64,000 nucleotides of DNA from Phylloscopus collybita. Taxonomy: Eukaryota; Chordata; Aves; Passeriformes; Phylloscopidae. Shown one piece after another: positions 13,546 through 26,800 of the stretch. Location: positions 39,852,001 to 39,916,000 of the forward strand of contig JAJNNQ010000137.1 in assembly GCA_027886175.1 (NCBI GenBank). The letters are read 5' to 3'. The notes beneath the pieces are model-generated. The model did no database searches and was not told the DNA's origin. It saw only the letters and a program-made list of their open reading frames with translations. Every line of letters begins with the position of its first letter. Position 1 is the first letter of the stretch. The position numbers and the translations under genes are program-made.

Positions 13546-14613
13546 TCCTTTTATTCTATTCAAAGCATTAAAAAAATGTGGTGTGGCTGTGCTTCTTATT
13601 TTATGGAAATAGAAAGATGTAGTTGCACAGCACTTTTGGGTTGGCTTGTTTTCTTGATTTGTCAGGTCAGGTCATCATGAAAATTTTCTAGATTAATGTA
13701 TTACAAGACTTATTTCCCATTTCCTAAAACGTACCATAATGAACTACTCCGGATGATGACACTCTTTGTGACCTGAAACCTTTTCTCCTGAAAGGGTTTT
13801 TAAATTATTGACATTCTGATATTGCTCTTTAAATAAGAGAGAATGTATTTCTTAGGATTTGGTCTTATAAATAACTTAATCTTGCTATCACCCATACAGA
13901 AAAATCTGTATTTCTCTATATTGCAATTGCATCCCAGTGATTCAGTCTCTTTTCTTCTGTGCAACTTGAGATGAGGTTGTTTCTTACTTTTTATTATATA
14001 TCAGTAATTTGGACTGACATTGGCAAATTATGGCCAAAACTACTACTTTTACATCCAGCATGATATTACACGATAGAAGAAATTTTGTCATTCTCACAAG
14101 GAATTCTTGACAACTGCAAACCTTAGATGGTCTCAAGTGTTAAGAATGGAGACTATGTGTCAACACCAGATCTTAATTCTCTGTTAAGATTTACAATTAT
14201 GACTTGATCAAAACACACAAGTAGTCTATAGCAGAGGCAGCGTGGCATGCTCCAGAGAAGCATCCAACTAGTATAGACAGAATGCAGGATTTTTCTCATT
14301 CTCCTTCCTTGCCACATTCCAATATCTTAACAGTTGTAATCAGTGGCACAGCAGAGTTCCAAATCACCTTCAGGAAGTGTTCCTGATGTAATCACCAAAA
14401 TACAGATTGTATTCAATCTTGCAGACAGAAGTACTGCATAAAACTGTAGATGCCTCTACTTGAAAAAACTGAGGTTTTATAAACTTGATTTGTTTTTTTT
14501 TCATTCTGCTTGTTTCACAAATTATTTCACCCTTCAGCAATATGCAGCTACAAGCAGCTGACTCTGGAAAAGCAGTTTTTAATTAAACCTGTTTCTCCCC
14601 CTTTTTGTTTCAG
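13546..14613. other. AT-rich stretch, nothing identified
   Basis: No repeat or coding evidence. A GGATGATGA near 13,750 is not a snoRNA C box in a usable arrangement. Confidence 0.4.
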
Positions 14614-14721
14614 TTAGTGACTGCCAGGAGGTGTTGCTAACCACAGGCCCTTTTAAATACATTCTGAGCATACTCATATCCTATCACCTTCCACAGGAAA
14701 GATGGGTGCTCAGCATCTGTG
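14614..14721 (+). CDS. Candidate internal exon, product unrecognised (speculative)
   Basis: A strong polypyrimidine tract (TCTCCCCCTTTTTGTTTCAG) ends at 14,613. A good donor (CTGTG|GTAAGTGGG) follows at 14,722. The 108 bp between them are open in one frame (phase 1 in and out), reading SDCQEVLLTTGPFKYI and onward to QERWVLSIC. Around 35 stop-free codons can occur by chance, and the peptide is not recognised. The paired strong splice sites are the main argument. It could equally be a non-coding exon. Confidence 0.22.
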
Positions 14722-17099
14722 GTAAGTGGGAGGACATGGTTATTTCTCCAGCAGCTGAGCTGTGCTAAGTGAAAAGTCTCCACTGATAAGTCTTTATTTT
14801 TTAATTAGTTCTTCATTAAAAGAAATTACTTCCAGTAGCAAATAAAATTGCCCTAAAAATCTAGAAGTACAGAATAGAAATTACTCCGTCAGTTATAAGA
14901 GTAAATAACTTTGACAGAGTGTTCATCATTTAAAAATTTTCAGTGTTTCCTAGATCAAGTCTTAAAGCTGTAATAAGTATGCTTTCATGATAATTTACTT
15001 CATGATTAGTTGGGGATTTATTATCTAAGCTTGGGCTAGGATCATGTGGCCTAATTCAGAGCACTGAACGCTTTTGCTCATTCATTCCTTTAAGAAAAGA
15101 GTGATTAATTATAATTCTTATTAAATGCTTCCATCAGAACTACACCAGACCTTTTCTATCAGAACAGTTAACACAAATATTTCTGTTCTATAGATTTGTT
15201 AGGCTATACAATGAACGTGTTTCGGTTTAGGCATTGATAAACACAGGGTTTATCTTGTTTATTGGCTTCTTCAGGAATTTGGTGAGCTAGTTTTACAGAA
15301 AATACTAAGAAAATGTTGCTTTCATTGAAGTCTAGTTGGGTCAGGTCTTTAAATGTTTTGTTGTGAGGATGGCAGAACACAGGAGTTGTGTCTAAGGCCA
15401 TTCAGATATGCTCCTGTCCACAGAAAAGTCCAAAATGCTACAGCTCTGTACAGCCCTTTACATACACAGGGAGAAGAAAATACTTTTACTCCTTTCCTCC
15501 AGCTGATATAGAAAACACCACTGACCTGCACCCTGAAACAAACACACACACTTTGAACACTGCAACTCCGAAATGCATCCTCTAATGACTTACAATAAGC
15601 AACTAGGTTATTTCAAACAAATGTTATTCTATATGAGTAGGTTTCAAAACTGTTACAAAGCAAAGGCTGCCTGATGGAACAGTTCTGCTGACACAGAACA
15701 TTTACTGCAGAGACATTGCAAAGATGATGTAAGGGGAAAATGGCTTAGATTGGAAGATAAGGAACTTTCTCCCTGAAACTAGGCTACATAAATAAAAGGA
15801 TGAGGTAACAACAGTGGACTGTTTACGTGACTGCCATCAAAAAAAGACTTAATCTACCATCCAAGTAAGGACTTAACTCTCTTGAATTGGGCTTTACCTG
15901 TAATTCAGCACACAAGCATCTTAATGTACATGTAAAGGTTCAAAAGAATTGTCTAGCCCAATGAATGCTAAGAAGCTTTATATTTTTTTATTTTTCTATT
16001 TCAGCTAATAAAAAGACAGAGCTAGTCTTTTTCTGTGCTATCCAATCAACAGAGGGAGGGTTTTGTGAGCAGCATGCGAGCACAACAGCACTGTGCTAAG
16101 TGAATAAGGTTCATGGCAAAACCCAGAATACTTTTTGACTTCCTGCTGCTGAAAGATTACACAACTGGAAGAGACTTACAAATATTTAAATATTACTTTG
16201 TCCACTGTGTCTTTAAGTGGATTCCTGTCGATTAAGACATTTTAAAAATCAGCCTTCTATAATGATTATAAAGTACTAAGAAAATAAAGTTTCATCTTCA
16301 GAAAGATGAGGACGTTTCTTCAGAAAGAAAGACAGGAAAACAAAGCCGAAAACAAAGCCAAAAACAAGTAAATAGAAAGATACTTCAAAGGAATTCACTT
16401 TATGTGAAAGATGTAACATTCTCACTGTCTGCTTCTAAAATAAAACCAATTATCCACATATGACTTGCAATTGCAAATACAAAGAGGGCAAATGTGGGTA
16501 TCATTCATGCCAAAATAATTTGTGAATCATCCTACCAAAGGTCACATCAGAGTATCATACTGGTTTTTAAATAGAGGCTTTAGAAAAAATATTTAGGAAA
16601 GCCACTGATATGCTTACAAAGAAGAAAAAAACACCCGACCCCTAAGAAATTATTTAATATACTTATCAACTTACAGCTAACTTTCCTCAGAAAGCACAGG
16701 TTTGATTCCACACTAATCTCTGCCCAGTATCATGGTTTTCCACATACAGTAAACAGGTATAGCATGATAGCATGCTGCGTATCTGAGCTTAGAAAGGGGC
16801 CCCTCAGCCACTAAGCAGGCTTTCCTTTGAGCATATGCATATCCTATTTATAACGTAAGGGCCAACCTTCTAACCTCTGCCAAGCAGCGAGTGCACACCT
16901 GCAAACATCCAGCAACGCACGGGAACCTGATTGTTTCCCAGGGGTACAGTGATATATGCCACAAATTCAACAAGTACTCGGGCACTAAATCTTTAGAGAA
17001 CAGCCAAGTTGACACAGATGCTTTAAAGGCCTATTTTCATTTTAATGGACATGGAAGGGACGATTTACGTGCACAGCTCATTTTATTCCTAGCAAGAGT
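14722..17099. other. AT-rich stretch, nothing identified
   Basis: No recognised repeats or exons. Frames of 65-72 codons around 15,200-15,585 and 16,891-17,109 lack splice or promoter context. Confidence 0.4.
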
Positions 17100-17400
17100 C
17101 ACCTGTTAAAGGACACGAGGAGAACAGGCATCCTCCCAGAGAGACGTGACACCTGCCACCGGCCGTGAGCCTGGCGTCCCCTCCCCATCGCCACCTGCCC
17201 GGGGCACTGCCGAGGCTGCCTCCATCTGCGGGGGAAAACCGGCTCGGCACAGCTGGAGACAGACCGTAATTCTGGGGAGATGCAAGGTCTTCCGCTGGAA
17301 CAGCGACAATGCTGGAAAAAATGATGTCTGCCGGGGCTTTTCCCCTGGCTGCCGTTCTGCAGCACAGGACCTGCTTCTGGGAAAATAAATCCCACCCATG
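17100..17400. promoter_or_regulatory. Isolated CpG-rich block, candidate promoter or first exon
   Basis: About 16 CpG dinucleotides fall within roughly 250 bp (17,113-17,360) of clearly elevated GC, in a region otherwise nearly free of CpG. Open frames occur in several frames on both strands, which GC-richness alone explains. On the minus strand an AACAG|GTGACT donor (exon end about 17,105) would suit a first exon transcribed leftwards, towards the gene at 708-840 about 16 kb away. Using it as an alternative upstream promoter of that gene is inference. No repeat family was recognised. Confidence 0.4.
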
Positions 17401-17527
17401 AGAGATGGGTGCTTGCTGTTCAGTGCAGATTGCCCGCTCCATAATTGGTGATGCAGATCAAAGAAACCAGGAAGGAGTTTGGAATACATCGCCCTGACTT
17501 GCTGTCATAAGGGTATCAGCTTTATAT

Positions 17528-17571
17528 TTAAAAAAACAACAAACAAACAAACAAAAAACCCCAAAAAACCC
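17528..17571. repeat. A-rich (AAAC)n-type simple repeat
   Basis: AAAC/AAAAACCC units over about 45 bp. Confidence 0.75.
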
Positions 17572-20500
17572 AAACTATTAAAACTATTCAATATTAAATT
17601 TTACATTCAGACTATTGAATTATTAAAGTTTTATTTCAGTCAGTGATCCATTACTGCTTCATTATTACTTTAACTTAGAGGCAATAAATATAAACTACAT
17701 AGAAAATCAAACTTTTCTGCAAGCCATATCTTCATTTCTTCCTGTCAGAAAAGATAAGATGACAAAGTTTAGCTAATTCACATGTATAGTCCTTCTCTAG
17801 CTAATGCAAACAGATACAATTTTAGAAATCCTTTGTGTTATGTCTTGCTTAAAATTAGTGATAAACAGTTCTAATGGAAGCTGAAAGCAATTACAGAAGA
17901 AGTAAATCAGGGGTCCTTTGAAGTGTTGTTCTGGCTGTTAACAAAATTAAATAAATTTATTGTCTCATTCAAGAGAAAAGGCAGTAGGGTAAACTGTTAA
18001 GTATTTTTAATGCAGGCATAAAATGTTTCATCTGGTAAAACATGAAACATAATTTTGGATTACTGATTTCTTAGTTTCTGGATTTTTTAAAAGCTCAGCA
18101 AAAAGGCCTGGCATTAATTCATGAAAAGTCTCTCGAGTTCCAATCTTGCAAAAATATTTGCACTTACACAGCTTTAGGTGAAGGTTTAAGATGAACCTTC
18201 AAAATCAGTGATAGATAGGAATGCCAAGTACTTCTCATGATTTTTTTTCAATTTGTTTTTAGGCTACTGAACTCATTAAAAACACAAATATATAGTCTTA
18301 CTGAAATGAATTTTAAAGCACACAAGTGGGACAAGTATTCATATCCCTCATGAAAAATTTGTACAGAACTGTGTGTCCTTCTGTTTCCTGCAAGAACTGT
18401 ACAAAAGACATAGATAGTAGCATCTGTTCTCTAGAGGTATTATTGTGTACATGACATTTGTAACAACACTGCTGTAAAGTGCAATGAGGCTGAACTTTTG
18501 GCTGAATTGTCCCTGTATTAGTAGTACAGGAGTATGTCTAAAGATTTTCTAGCTCTTTGCAGGAAAAGTTGGGACTAACAGTTTCTGTTGAATTTATTAA
18601 TGTGAAATTCATCAATCATAGAATATCAAAAATATACAAAATCTGCCATTTTTTTACCAGCATTCTTGATTCACGACACACAAAATTATGCACTGGTGAT
18701 CTGGGAGAACATGTTTTCTCCTTCACTGCAAGTGGGTGGCAAAATAGAAAGAGAAGCAAACACATGACAAAGAAAGGAAACTCTGGTGGGAGTCACCTCT
18801 TCTCTTGAGTTATGGGACCACACAGAGCACCAGTAGCTCAGCACAGGTGGGGATTTGTCAGAGCACCCTACCAGGCCAATTGGAAGTGAGAAAACCTGCA
18901 GCAACCAAACAGAAACCCCAAAGTCCCCAGTCTAAAATGATTAAAAAAAAAAAACCTGAAGGAATAGGATCTCTGAAACTGGCAAATTTTTGGCAGGTGT
19001 AGAGTTTCTTTAGACTTCTGTGACAGAAATAATCAGCTTACGCATAACACATGTATGATGTGTTGTATTCTACGCATATGCTTCAACCTCTCAAATGCCC
19101 ACCTGCAAACACAGCCTGCAGGGCTTGTGGGCACAACTGTAAAGCCAATGGATCTCAAAAGTAACTGTGATTTTTAAAAACTGGGAAAAAATTGCTCTAT
19201 ATCAAAGCAACTCAGGTAAACTGAAAGTTATTGACCCTGAGTTTTAAGAAGTAGAAGCAGTAGGCAGCAGCACCAGTGATTGTGCTTTGCCAGGGCTGTG
19301 ACAAATATACAGAAATTTATCAAAGAAAACACACAGTTCAGCAGGGAAATTGTGCTTTCTTGGCCACACAAGGACTATGACTTAAATTTAAGTAGTTGGT
19401 GGCTGCATTCTTTTGGTTCACCAGATAACAGACAACACTTAACATTCACCTCAGCAAACCATGATCGAAAGCTTTACCCAGCTTTCAGCAAGGAAACATT
19501 TCCCTGTGAACATTTGTAAAATTAGGGGCTTTGTATAGAATGTTTAAACACAGCTTTCTTGCCAGCCTGCGTGTTTTAATGACCTCTTTGGATGAGTATC
19601 AATCCTGACATTACAGGACCAAATTCTTGAAATTATTTTTATATACATAATAAGACAACAACTACTCCTGGTGGGAATGCACATCCCACAGCCTTTCACA
19701 GTTTTGCGTAACACTACAAATCCAGGATCATTAAAGAAACTATATTTTTTTTTTCTGTTTGGAGAATGAAAGGAACAAGAAGGTTCCCAAAGGTTTTTGG
19801 TTTGGTTTGGTTTGTCTTTTTTTTTATGTATTTGCTGTGCACATTAAAATCTGAATATGATGCTGTAATAGCAGTATATATAAAAAGAGAAAACACAGTA
19901 AAACAAAATTTCAAGCAGTGTTCTAAATAAGAAATGATTAAGCATGGGAGAAAAAGCCCTCAGACAAAAAAAAAATTGTAAAATTACACCACCTTCCTTT
20001 CAACTCCAGTAAAGCTGTGGCTCTTAGATTTCAGGCAGATGTATTACTATGTGTGATTTCAGAAGGAGGCACCCATCACACATACCAAAAGAGGAAAAGC
20101 TGTTCCTAACACTAAGAAACTTTTCACACATCTTAAACATGAACAGACGTTGACTAAAGGCAATGACTTTCTCAAACTAGACTAAGTGGCATGTATACTC
20201 ATTTATAGTATTCTGCCTTTTTCACAAACAGAGATTTCACGGTTGCACATTACAATTTGTAATGCCCTCAATATTAACTCAAACTATTAATCAAAACTAT
20301 TTGCACTGCTGCACTGGATTCTGATTTCCAGCGACAGAGATGAAAATACATCTTTGTTTCTGTCAAAACATGAGGTGACCCAGACCAAAAGTAGGCATCT
20401 CTCACCTATTAGAGAGGTGACAATATCTGAAGTTGCTGCAAGCATTGTTCAATAGCTTTTTGAACAACATAAGAGAGAAAACACGCTTCCCAAAACTGCA

Positions 20501-21610
20501 AAGCAGCAGCCAAATAGGGAAAGGCAACAAATGCCAATTCCATTAGAATAGTCATTCAAAGCCACAGAAATCAGAATATGCACAGCCTATTTCTTTGAGT
20601 TTTCACTTCCAGCACTTAGTAAGTTTCAAGTTAAAGAATGGTCATTTACCTTCATGCAAAGAACATTTAGCACTGCAAGACAAAATAAGTTTTAAAGAAT
20701 TCTTACCAAAGTGCTAATTTCTGTCTTTACTTCCAAGTTTTAAAACAGAACTGTACCCCTGCAAATAAAGCACCACCAACAGAAAGGTAACTTCTATTTT
20801 AAATGGATAGTCAAACTGTCCTTCAACATTTCTTGTGTTTTCTGTGGAAGTAGGTATGGCTAAGCATGGCTAAAGGGCATTCCAGACTGTTAGATGTCCA
20901 GTCTTCTCCTCTTGGCAGCACTTGTATTTATCTCTTATATTTGGTCAAAAGGTCTCCCTTACTGATCCTTCAGATGAGAGTGTAATATACAGTGTGCAAT
21001 TATTTTGATCTGTGTTCACTGGAGCTAAAACTTTAGGACTTTAATATATGCTTTTTAGCCTAAATACACAGACATTAGCAGAGCACAGACAAAATACATT
21101 TACCAGAATAGGAACAAAGATACCACTGTGATCTGTCATGTTAGCCTACCCTCAGCAATAGTAAGAACAAGCTACTTCCTACATAGAAAACTACAATTTG
21201 AAGTGTTTCAGGAAGCCATCAGAAATAGTCTGACTCCTTCAAAAGCCTAAAGGGAACCTTTCAGGAATTTTTCTTTTGAAAGAGTGATTCACATATCAAA
21301 GACTGTGTTTCAGTCTGATTCAGTGCTTACTTTAAACACGCACCATTTGACATGAAATAATAGTGACAATCAGTGGCTATATAGGATGGCTGGGACATTT
21401 AATGGAAATATAAAATTCATTTTCATGGTTATGAAGTTCACTTTGGTAATACAAAGTATTTCTAAGTACTTTGGTAAATCATTAAGCTAACTTTGGACTG
21501 CATTTACACCAAGGAAAACAGTTTATTGCAAAGTGTTGTATGTTGGAAAGAGACATAAAAATGTAAATCTGTTCACTTACTCATTGAATCAACTTTTGGA
21601 AATTATTCTG
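17572..21610. other. AT-rich stretch, nothing identified
   Basis: Contains a short (GGTTT)n tract near 19,794-19,815 followed by a T run. No genes or mobile elements recognised. Confidence 0.4.
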
Positions 21611-21612
21611 GT

Positions 21613-21690
21613 GTATATATATCTACATGACTAAAAACAGGCATCTGTACTATATATATTTATGTATGCATATATACATATATATAAAAT
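21613..21690. repeat. TA-rich low-complexity tract
   Basis: Alternating TA/TG/CA steps with two TATATATA cores. Confidence 0.7.
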
Positions 21691-24600
21691 GTTAAAGTAA
21701 TATCAGTGCAACAGAATGTTTGTCACAGGGCAATCTCTCCTGCTGTTAAGTGAAGACAAAAGAAGCCCTGTGTTCAGTTTCTAAGGAAGAGAAATTTTTG
21801 CTCCTATATAAAGGTTTTATTTCTGGCATACAAAATGCTCAAATTCAGTGTGACGGAGCTGCCTGATGGATGCTGGTAATCTTGCTGGGACAGTTGTGCA
21901 CTCTTCATCATGGACATGCAATACCAGGCCTGATTTCAACAGCTACTCTATGTTGTTCAGAGCCATAGCAACTATACTGGAGGGTCTGAGAGTGCCACAT
22001 ACACATGAAAATGAAGTACAGTAAAGAAAGTGAATTTTTAGTACTGATTTACTTTGATTTTATGTAAACAAGTGCTACCTTGAGCAAACAGATAAGTTCA
22101 CATAAATTTATCACCTCATTTCCATTTAATGAGGCGGTTCTATCTGACATTTTTATGACTTAAATTTGACATTTATGGCTTAATGACTCGGGAAAACAAA
22201 GCATGAAACAGAGCCAGTACAGAAAGATACACACAAATATCAAACATAACAGAAGGTCTATGAAAGCTGCAATTCCTCTACATCATAATAACATCTAGTA
22301 TAGAAATGACTGCTGTACAACAACTGCACTATAGGCTTAAATCCAGGCTGTAATAGCTCTCTCTACTGCAAAGGACAGTTCTGTGCCTTCCCTTTAAAAG
22401 CCATGGCTTCAGTCTTGCAAACAATTATATGTAATTGTAGCTAAACTTACAGTCTAAAATAGTTTCTGAAGGAATCATAAACCTCAGGAATTAGCCTCAA
22501 ATCTAGCTTTCTCACTTTGTCTTTCTGGAGTATGTATGGAAGTATCACCTTACTTAATCATATTGTTTATCTACTTCAATAAGCCCTGAAATTAATTTTA
22601 TGCCTCCAAATCAGTCCCCACGAATTCTTATGATATTACAAAAGGATTATGCTACCTCATTTTTTTTTCCCCTGATTTCTTTAATTCTCCGTGGTAAAAC
22701 TATAGAAACTACAACTGCTGAAATACACAGAGAGCCCAAGCTGAACTGTGCAGCTTTCAACAGGACTTTGGCTGTTCTGCACAGTGGAACAACGTACCTC
22801 CACAAGATGGTGCTCTCTCTTAAAAAATCCAACTTTATTGTGCCTAACGAGAAAATGCCAAGAAACTATAAAGGTTCAAGTCCATTTTACTTATGCAAAT
22901 AGTTTCAATGATATGATGCCAAAGCCTTCATAATAAAACGTTTTGACTAGTAAACAATGAAGAAAAACACCCGAAAGGAACCAATTTGCTTGGGAATGCG
23001 TGATTTAAACATTGTGGTCTCTGGCCAGTGACCTCCTGCCAGTCCAGTCACGGTCAGATAAGAGGTGGTTTGTGCCTTGTTTCCCAAGATGATGTTCACC
23101 ATGGCAAAGTTCTGGGAAGCCAAGGGAGCCCGACAGCAGTTCTGCAGCAGTGGCAGTGGCAGTGGGTGTCAGGGCGCTGGGTTGTGGAGCTGCTGCTGCC
23201 GGCCCCCATGAGGAGCTCCAGAGCTCTGGTGTGTTCTGGAGAGCTTCAGCCCACCCCTTTCATGGGCTGCAAGGGCTGCCTACAGAACTGTGTGATGGAA
23301 ACAGAACTCCTGGTTTCAGAGTGCCAGATGGGGTGTGGGAAGCCTGGAGTTAATTTCCTATGCTCTCTTTGAACCCATCACTGAGGAGCTGGCTCAGATG
23401 GGTTCCAGACAGATTTAGACACAGTCTTCAAGTCTGTAACAGCTGCAATTTGCTCCATGTAAAACCCTCACTGGCAGCAATAGGGTCGTTCCCAGAGTTC
23501 AGGAATTCTACAGGGTAAGCAGAACTGTCAAACTCAGGTTTTTGATCTCTCTTCATTTTGCTTCTTCACTTGGGAAATATAAGACGATTACATGTCAGAG
23601 TCCTGCGGGAATGAGGTTAGCACAAATCCAATAAAGTTGTGTGTTACTCATAGGGACAGATAAATAACAAAAACACACATAGTAAAGTAAAATATTAACA
23701 GACTAGTAATGTTCTGCTTTTGATGAAAAGGAGAGGCTTTGGTGGGAATTGTGCAAACATCTCTGAAACCTGAACCTCTGGAGCAACAAGGGATATGTCA
23801 TATTTATTGATCTTAGGCCATTTTCATTAACTTAACAACATTTGCAGATGTTGACATTTGTTTTCCTTGAAAAAAAATTTCCACTGTGACTTGAATTGCC
23901 CTTAGCCATATGAAAAATTCTTTTATCAACAAATAATCTTGAACTGTAATTTGTAACAGATACTGTAGCAATCATATCTTCACAGCAGAAAGCCTTCATT
24001 TTGCTAAAGTGCTATGAAAATGCAGGCTAAACAGAAAATAATATTGTGTGACATTGGAAGTAGGTACTGGGCAGAATTAAAAGGTCAAAGACATGGATAA
24101 AATACTACCTTAGGAGTGAAAAGTACTCTAGACAGGTAGTGGGAAAGTTAGAGGTAATGGAGATATGGGTTCTTGCAGGAGCAATTTCCATTTAAAAAAC
24201 ACTCTTGTCCCTCATCCACCCTCACCCATGTGATCACCTTTCCTTACTGACACTCAGCTTCTCCCCTTGAACTGGCAGGAAGGGCTCAGCACAGGACCAT
24301 CTCCTTCTCCCAGGGCCTACAAGAGGTTGCAAGGACAGAGATCTGGCGTCAGAGGTCCAGAGACCAACACCTTCCCCTTCCAATGCTGCCAAAAATCACC
24401 TACAATTTTCTTCATGGCATCACCAGTGTCAAGAGCAGTAGGAATGTGTACAGCTTGCTGAAAAAAAAAAATAGAGTTGCAACTCTGTCCAGTCTCCCCC
24501 TGGGCACAGATTGAAGAAACAGTTCCCTGGAACCAGATTTGTACCATTCTCTTTGGTCCCCTCATAAAAAGTAAATTGAAAGAAATTTATTTGCATACCT

Positions 24601-25865
24601 GAGCTAAGTAAACAAGAGCAAAAATAAAACAGAGGAAAGCCGCTTTCTATGTCTTTTGTATTGTGATGGTTGCAACTTGCATCAGCTCACAGAAAATACA
24701 CAGTCTGATCTTTATATCAGTGGAACCAGCCTAAGGAGAAACACATATTACATATTAAGTTAATTTTGCAGTAAACTTTTCCAGGATGCTCTATCCATTG
24801 TGCACACTCGTTTTTCACCTGTCCCCTCTTCCTGCAAAGAAAGTATCCAGGAGATGTCAGCATGTGAAAGGATTATCACCCGTGGACAGCCTTACAAATG
24901 CCTACTTGAACACAAAGTACAACCAGTACCTCCGTGCCCTCAGGAAAGCAGTTTTGCCCCAAGCATGTGCCAGCTCCCAAGAGCTGATGCCACAGGATGC
25001 TGCTACTGGCAGTTTCACTCCCTCCTCCAGTGAGGGAATTGGCCTTAGGTAGACCAGCCTTCCTGAAATTGGATGTCAGGTAAGCTTACTACAACACCCT
25101 TTTCTCATCAATGATGTTCAGGATGACTAATGAGTTGCAGGGACTCAAATTTCAGATAACTTAAAGCCTTTGTATGTTTTAAGCGGGCTGGGTCAGTGAA
25201 CAGAATGACCCAGTAATTATTTGAAGTTACAGCATTGATGTGGGCCAGGAAGCTAAGGAAGTTTTCTGAGTTGCTGTAAATGTCTCAATAATTAATGCTG
25301 CAGGTGGCTCTCAATTAGCTCTCAATTCTTGTATCAAGAGAGGTCATTTGGCAGGAGAATTTCCAACACTGTAGCTACAGTGTGCAAAAATAACAGGGGA
25401 GAGAAATGGGGCTTCACATCCCTGCCAGCCCCATCAACCTGCTGCTGTGCAAATCCTGCAGATCTCTCTAGCTGCTTCACCCTGGGTTCCAGATTTACCA
25501 AGTCAGAAATCATACAACCCTTTTGTAAACTTGAGTGCTGCAAGCTCAGCAAGACCATGTCATAGGAATCAGGAATTCAAGTCCAGTTGAAGCTTCATAC
25601 TGAAAGGGCCACCCTCACCACAAGATCTAAGCTTTTTCCTCTTTCACAACAGAGCTGTGTCCAAGACCGTCTACAGATGTTCAGCATCTAAATGCACACT
25701 GAGATTGTAATTTCAGTTAATTCTGATTCAGTAGTAGGTGTAATCAATAAAATGGGAATTCCCCAAGGGATAAATTATTAAATCTTCTGAGTAAGAATTC
25801 AAAGTTGCAGTCTGAGGGAGAGAGATTCAGACTTTATATTCAGTCCCCTGTCTTCATGTTACATG
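21691..25865. other. Intergenic stretch with GC-richer unassigned blocks
   Basis: Mostly AT-rich. Two blocks are noticeably GC-richer, about 23,020-23,400 and 24,240-25,050, with frames of 80-114 codons but no splice pairs or family resemblance I can name. They could be decayed retroposons, LTR relics or regulatory DNA. Confidence 0.35.
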
Positions 25866-25867
25866 TA

Positions 25868-26800
25868 GAATCATAGAATCATTAGGCTTGGCAAAGACCT
25901 CCATGATTATCAAGTCTAACCTTTGAATGAGTAACACCATGCTCACTTATTTAAATCATATGACGAAGTGCTACATCTACTCATTTTTTTAACACTTTCT
26001 CTGGACAGCCTGTTTTAATGCTTGATGACTCAGTGAAGAAGCTTTCTTAAGATCCAGACTGAAACTCTCTTGGTGCAATTCGATGATGTTTCCTCTTGTC
26101 CTGTCACTGGTTGCCTGGGAGAAGAGACTGACTCCCACCTACAGGCTACACCCTCCTTTCAGGGAGTTGTAGAGAGTGATAGGGTCTCCCCTGAAGCTTT
26201 TCTCTAGACTGAACAACCCCAGCTCCCTCAGCTGCTCCTCACTGGACTTGCAATCCAGAGGAGCTCCTTCACAGCTCTGTTGTCATTCTGTGGACCCACT
26301 CCAGCACCTCAATTTTTTCAGTTGAGGGACACAAAACTGAACACAGGTTTCATGATGCAGCTGCACTTATTCCTGCTGGCCACACTGTTGCTGACCCAGG
26401 CCAGGATGCCATTGGCCTTCCAGGCCACCTGGGCACACTCTGGCTCATGTTCAGCCACCGTCACCAGCATCCCCAGCTAGTTCATCCCTTGGGCATTTTC
26501 CAGCCACTCTGTCCCCAGCCTGTAGCACTGCATGGGGTTGTTGTGACCCAAGGCCAAGTGTGACCCAGCACTTGGCCTTACTGAACCTCGTGCAGCTGGC
26601 CTTGGCCCATTGATCCAGCCTGTCCAGATCCCTCTGCAGAGCCTTCCTGCCCTCCAGCAGATCAACACTCCCGCCCAAGTCACTCTTGTCTGCAAATTTA
26701 CTAAGGGTGCACTCAATCCCCTCATCCCAATTATCAATAAAGATATCAAACAGGACTGGCCCCAATACTGAGCCCTGGGCAACACCACTTGTGATGTGTA
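25868..26800 (-). mobile_element. CR1 LINE, 5'-truncated, about 0.93 kb (minus strand)
   Basis: On the plus strand it starts with the reverse complement of the CR1 tail (GAATCATAGAATCATTAGG) and runs through the 3' UTR into ORF2. The minus-strand frame at 26,765-26,451 shows a reverse-transcriptase stretch: GPVLFDIFI, then [13 protein letters not shown], then [19 protein letters not shown]. The catalytic FADD box reads FADK, so one of the two aspartates is lost even where the frame is intact. ORF2 upstream of GPVLF is absent, which is the normal 5' truncation. This is a dead copy. Confidence 0.93.

Noticed and set aside
13140..13571. 143- and 99-codon plus-strand frames
   Set aside because: Antisense shadows of the CR1 copy. 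The minus strand carries the recognisable reverse-transcriptase remnant.
13745..13785. C/D box snoRNA (GATGATGA followed by CTGA)
   Set aside because: Only about 14 nt separate the boxes and there is no terminal stem.
17089..17489. Frames of 80-127 codons on both strands
   Set aside because: Overlapping open frames in all directions are what a GC-rich CpG block produces. Codon use does not single one out and no protein family is recognised.
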